From positions 1 through 18,738 of the forward strand of contig JBAZOY010000048.1 in the NCBI GenBank assembly GCA_041648505.1: a stretch of 18,738 nucleotides of DNA, written 5' to 3'. Within the stretch, counting starts at the first letter, position 1. Every line of letters begins with the position of its first letter. Under the pieces are notes generated by a model. That model made no database searches, was not told where the DNA came from, and was given only the letters and a program-made list of their open reading frames with translations. The position numbers and the translations under genes are program-made. Below, one piece after another: positions 10,801 through 16,800 of the stretch. Source of the DNA: JBAZOY01 sp041648505. GTDB lineage: Bacteria; Desulfobacterota; Syntrophia; Syntrophales; CG2-30-49-12.

Positions 10801-13800
10801 TTAAGAGTGGGTGGCGCAGGCAACACTACTGTAAACGGCGTCATCGGAACTGCAGTTGCGGCTACTCTCACCAAGGATGGGGAAGGTACTCTCACCCTTG
10901 GCGCTGCCAATACCTATACTGGCCTGACCACAGTCAGTGCCGGCACTCTTGCATATGGAGTAAACAATGCCATCTCCTCAGGCGGTATAACCCTAAACGG
11001 CGGGACATTAGATATCAGCTACTTTGACACTGTAGGCGCGGTTATTCTTACCAGCGGAAGCATTACCGGCACAACCGGCGTCCTCACCGGCACTGCCTAT
11101 ACAGTGGAAAGCGGCACGATTAGCGCCATCCTCGCCGGCGCCATAGGTTTAACCAAAAATACTGCCGGCACAGTCACGATTACAAGTCCTTGTGCCTATA
11201 CCGGCGCTACTACCATCAATGCCGGCACGCTCATCCTAAAAGATTCAGGCACAGCTATACTTTCCGCTTTTACAATTAACTCTGGCGCTACGCTCACCCT
11301 GGATAATAGCGGCACCAACAATACCCACCGCCTCGGTGATGCCCTGGCAGTAACGCTGTATGGCGGTAATTTTAATTTTATCGGCAGCCCCAGCACAGAC
11401 GCCTATGAGACTGCCGGAGCCCTGACCTTAGGTTCGGCAACCATTCCCGGCGCCAACACTGTAACCATTACTCCCGGAGCTGGCGGCTCTACGATTATGA
11501 CTTTTGCCAGTCTCACCAGAAACGCGGGCTCTACTGTGCTTTTTAGAGGCACGGATTTAGGCTCTGCTCCGGCTGCCAAGGTCTCCACGCTGATGTTCGC
11601 TACTGCGCCTGCTCTTACCGGCGGAGGCGGAGCGGCAGGCACCACCACGGTCAATATAATAAGAGGCGCGTTTGGCGATACCTCATTATCCGGCACTGGA
11701 ACGGATATGGTCACCTATAATGTGGGCAATACCAATGGTCTTCGGCTCTTAAATGGAGCTGGGTTTAGCAACGAGTATCTGTTAAATAGCCTTGCCGCCA
11801 GCGCAAACGTAAGATTAGCTCAAGCCACAACAGCTGCGACATTTACCATCAACTCGCTCATCTTGGAATCAGGCGGCTCTGTAGCTGATGCCGGAGTTGC
11901 CAGAACAATTACTTTTACCACCGGCAACATCATCAGCCTGACTGGAAATTCAGGCATAAACGGCGCCAACACCACCATTGCCTTTGGCGCGGCTGAAGCC
12001 TGTGTGTTTACCCTTGGTGACCTGACCATCTCCGGCATCATTACCGGCACCGGCGGACTGACCAAGGCAGGAACCGCTATTCTTACCTTTTCTGGAAATT
12101 CTCCCAATACCTATAGCGGCACCACCAGAGTAAACTCCGGTGAGCTTGACCTGAATAAGACCGCGGGTCTCAATGCCTTTGCCGGAGCGCTCACCATTGG
12201 TAATACTAGCGCTAGCGCAAATGCCCATATCGTAAAACTTCTTGCCTCTAACCAGATACCCGCAGTTACTGTAACCCTCTATAACTCCGGCAAATTAGAC
12301 TTAAACGGTTTTTCCGATGCCATCTTGGACCTGGCGATGACCGGCGGCAATATTACTACCGCAGCCGGCACGCTGACCTTAGGCGGCAATGTTACCGGCA
12401 ATGCTAATGCTACGGCCGCCACAATCAGCGGAAATCTTGACTTAGGAGGAGCTACAAGAACATTCACCATTGCCGACGGAACCACAGCCAATGATATGGA
12501 TATTTCTGCGCTGATAGGTGTGACCGGCGCATTCGGTATTATTAAGGCCGGCGCGGGCGTGTTAGTCCTGTCAGGGGCGAATACCTATGACGGCTCGACT
12601 ACCATAACCGCCGGCACTTTGAGTGTTTCAACATTGGCTAATGGTCTTTCCCCCAGCAATATAGGAGACTCTTCCAACGCTGCGACTAACCTTGTGCTTA
12701 ATGGCGGCACTCTCTATTACACTGCCGGCGCGGCCAGTATTGACCGGCTCTTTAGCGTCGGCACCACAGCCGGCTCAACCATCAACTCTTCCGGCACCGG
12801 CATGCTCACTTTCAGCAATACCGGCGCTATGGGATTCAATAGCCAGACTGGAGCGCGCACTCTTACTCTCAGAGGCACTAACAATATCACTATGGCAGTT
12901 GTCATCGGCGACAATACCGGCGCCACCGCTCTTACCAAAAGTGATAACGGCACGCTGATTGTTACTGCTGCCAACACCTACACCGGCCTGACCACAGTCA
13001 GCGCAGGTGTGCTTAATATCCAGAATGTTACAGCCCTGGGAGCTACTACTGGCGCCACATCTGTCACCAGCGGCGCGCAACTCCAGATACAAGGAGGCAT
13101 TATTGTCGGAGCCGAGGCCTTAACTTTAAACGGAACCGGTATTTCTACCACCGGCGCCTTAAGGAGTATTAGTGGCAATAATACCTGGCAGGGAGCAATC
13201 ACCTTAGCCGCTGCCTCGCGCATTAACTCAGATAGCAACCTGCTTACCCTAAGTGGCAATATCTCTGGCGCATTTGGCCTGACTGTGGGAGGCGCAGGCA
13301 ATACCACCATCTCCGGAATCATCGGCACTGGCGCAGGTACACTGACTAAAGACTGGAATGGCACGCTTACCTTAACTAATGCCAACACCTACACCGGACT
13401 AACCACCGTCAGCGCAGGTGTGCTCAATATCCAGAACGCTACAGCTCTTGGCACCATTGCTGCAGGTACCTCTGTAACCAACGGCGCGCAACTTCAGATT
13501 CAAGGCAATATTACCGTCGGAGCTGAAGCCTTAACTTTGAGCGGAACTGGTTTTTACAATAACTACGGCGCTTTGAGGAGTACCGGCAACAACACCTGGC
13601 AGGGGCTTCTTACCTTAGCCGCTGCCTCACGCATCAACTCCGACAGCGGAACCCTTAGCCTGACCAATACCGGCACAATCACCGGCGCCACCTTTGCCTT
13701 AACCGTAGGTGGTTCAGGTAATACCGCTATTACCAGCATCATCGGCACTACCACCGGCACCCTGACCAAAGACGGAGCCGGCATCCTTACGCTTAATGGA

Positions 13801-16800
13801 ACCGCTGCCAATACCTACACCGGCCTGACTACAGTAATCGCCGGTGAACTTGACCTGAATAAAACCGCAGGTATCAATGCCATCGGCGGCGCCCTGACTA
13901 TCGGTGACGGCATTGGCGGGGCGGATGCTGATATCGTCAAACTTTTAACTGCGAATCAAATCATAGATACGTCCGCAGTAACGCTCAATAACTCCGGGAA
14001 ACTGGACTTGAATGGCTTATCTGATACGGTCGGAGCCCTGACTATGACCGGCGGAAGTGTTACTACCGGCGCCGGCACCCTGACCTTAGGCGGCAATGTT
14101 ACCGGCAATACTAATCTTACCAGCGCTACTGTCAGCGGTAATCTTGCTCTGGGAGCTACCCGGACCTTTACCATTGCTAATGGCGCTGCCGCAAGTGATA
14201 TGACGGTCTCTGCGCTGATAAGCGGCGAAGGATTTGGAATCACCAAGACCGATACCGGAACATTAACCTTGTCCTATGCGGACAACACTTACGGTACCGT
14301 CGCCGGAGCGGGTATCACCACGATTAATGCCGGAATTTTAAGCGTGGTAAAATTGACCAATGGCGGCGCGGCAAGCAGTATCGGCGACTCCAGCAATGCC
14401 GCTACCAACTTAGTGATGGGCGGCGGCACACTGCAATATACCGGCGGGACAACCAGCACTGACCGCAACTTTACCTTGACCGCCGCGACTACCAGTTCAA
14501 TTGAGGTCACGACAACCGCTACCATCCTGACGCTGAGCGGCGCCAGCACTAACACTACCGGCGCGCTGACCAAGGCAGGCAGCGGCACGCTCGTCTTGTC
14601 GGGGTTAAACCTCCACACCGGTCTAACCACTGTAACAGCCGGCACATTGCGCTACGGCGCAAGCAATGTTATTTCCACCGGCGGCGTCACTGTCCTGGGG
14701 ATATTAGACCTTAACACCTGGTCCGATAGCGTGGGAGCCATTATCGTAACCGGCGGCAGCATTACTACAGGAGGGGGTAACCTTATCTCAACCTCAACCC
14801 TGACCATGACTGGCGGCAGTGTAACGACCGGTGCAGGCACCCTGACCTTAGGCGGCAATGTCACCGGCAATGCTTCTACGACCAGCTCTACGATAAGCGG
14901 TAAGCTTGACTTAGGAGGAGCTACACGGACCTTTACCATTAACGATACTATGCAAATCTCTGCGGTGATAAGCGTGACCGGCGCATTTGGAATTAGCAAG
15001 GCTGAAATAGGCACCTTAATTCTCACCGGAGCTAACACCTATACCGGAACCACCGCTGTAACTGTTGGGATACTCAATATCCAGAATGCCACTGCTCTTG
15101 GAACGATTGCTGCCGGCACAACAGTCTCAAGTGGTGCGCAGTTGCAGATTCAAGGAGATATTACCGTAGGAGCTGAAGCAATGACCTTAAACGGAAGCGG
15201 TATTGCTAATACCGGCGCTCTTCGGAATATCTCCGGCAATAATACCTGGCAGGGACTCCTTACCTTGGCAGCTGCTACGCGCATTAACTCCGATAGCGGG
15301 ACGCTCAACCTGACCAATGCCGGCACAATCACTGGCGCGACATTTGCTCTGACACTGGGCGGAACGGGTAATGGCACATTAGCGAGCATCATCGGCACTA
15401 CTACCGGCACATTAACCAAGGATGGTCTGGGCACCTGGACACTTTCCGCTGCCAACACCTACACTGGCGCCACCACAATAAGCCAGGGTGTGCTCAATAT
15501 TCAAAACGCCACTGCTCTTGGAACGATTGCTGCCGGCACAACTGTAATCAGCGGCGCCTGCCTGCAGATACAAGGAGGTATTACTGTCGGGGCTGAAACC
15601 TTAACCTTGAATGGAACTGGTATTGCCACTGACGGCGCCCTAAGAAACATCTCCGGTAATAACACCTGTCAGGGAGCAATAACCTTAAACAACGGTGCTC
15701 CTTTTATCACCATTGCTTCTGATGCCGACACCCTCACCCTTACCGGCGGTGTAACCGGAAACGGTTATGTCCTTATCGTAGGAGGCGCTGGTAATGTTAC
15801 CTTCAGCACCGCTGCTATTGCCGGCGCAAATACAGCTCTCACCAAGAACGGCGCAGGCACGCTTACCTTTAACTTTGCCAACACCTACACCGGTACAACC
15901 ACCATAAATGCCGGCACCCTTCTTTACGGAGTGATTAATGCCATTTCCACCGGCGGGGTAACGGTTAATGGCGGGACCCTGGATATCGTTACCTATACTG
16001 ATAGCGTGGGAACGGTTATTCTAATCAGCGGCGCGATTAACGGCACCACCGGTATTCTCACCAGCACTGCTACCTATGATGTGCGCAGCGGCACCATCAG
16101 CGCGATTATTACCGGAGCAGTAGGCCTGACCAAAACCACTTCAGGCACAGTGGTTCTCTCAGGAGCTAACACCTATACCGGCCTGACCACAGTCAGCGCC
16201 GGTGTCTTAAATATCCAGAACGCCACTGCCACAGGAACCACAGCCGGCGGAGTTACAGTTACCAGCGGCGCCTGCCTGCAGATACAAGGAGGTATTACTG
16301 TCGGGGCTGAAACCTTAACCTTAAATGGAACTGGTATTGCCACTGACGGCGCCCTAAGAAACATCTCCGGTAATAACACCTGTCAGGGAGGAATAATCTT
16401 AGGAGCTACCGGCGTACGTATTAATTCAGATAGCGACCTGCTTACCTTGAGCGGTGGAATCACCGGAGCCACCTTTGCCTTAACCGTCGGAGGCGCAGGT
16501 AACACTACTATATCCAGCATCATCGGCACTACTACCGGCACCCTGACCAAAGATGGAGCCGGCACACTTACTCTTAGCGCTGTTAACACCTATACCGGGA
16601 TTACTACAGTCAGCGCAGGAAATCTGACTTACGGAATAAATGATGCCATCTCAACAGGCAATATAACCATAGCCGGCGGGACATTAGATATTGTCAGCTA
16701 TTTAGATACCGTCGGAGCAGTCGCCCTTACGAGCGGAACGATTACCGGCACAACAGGGATTCTGACCGGGACCGGGACTGTCTATGCAGTGGAAAACGGC

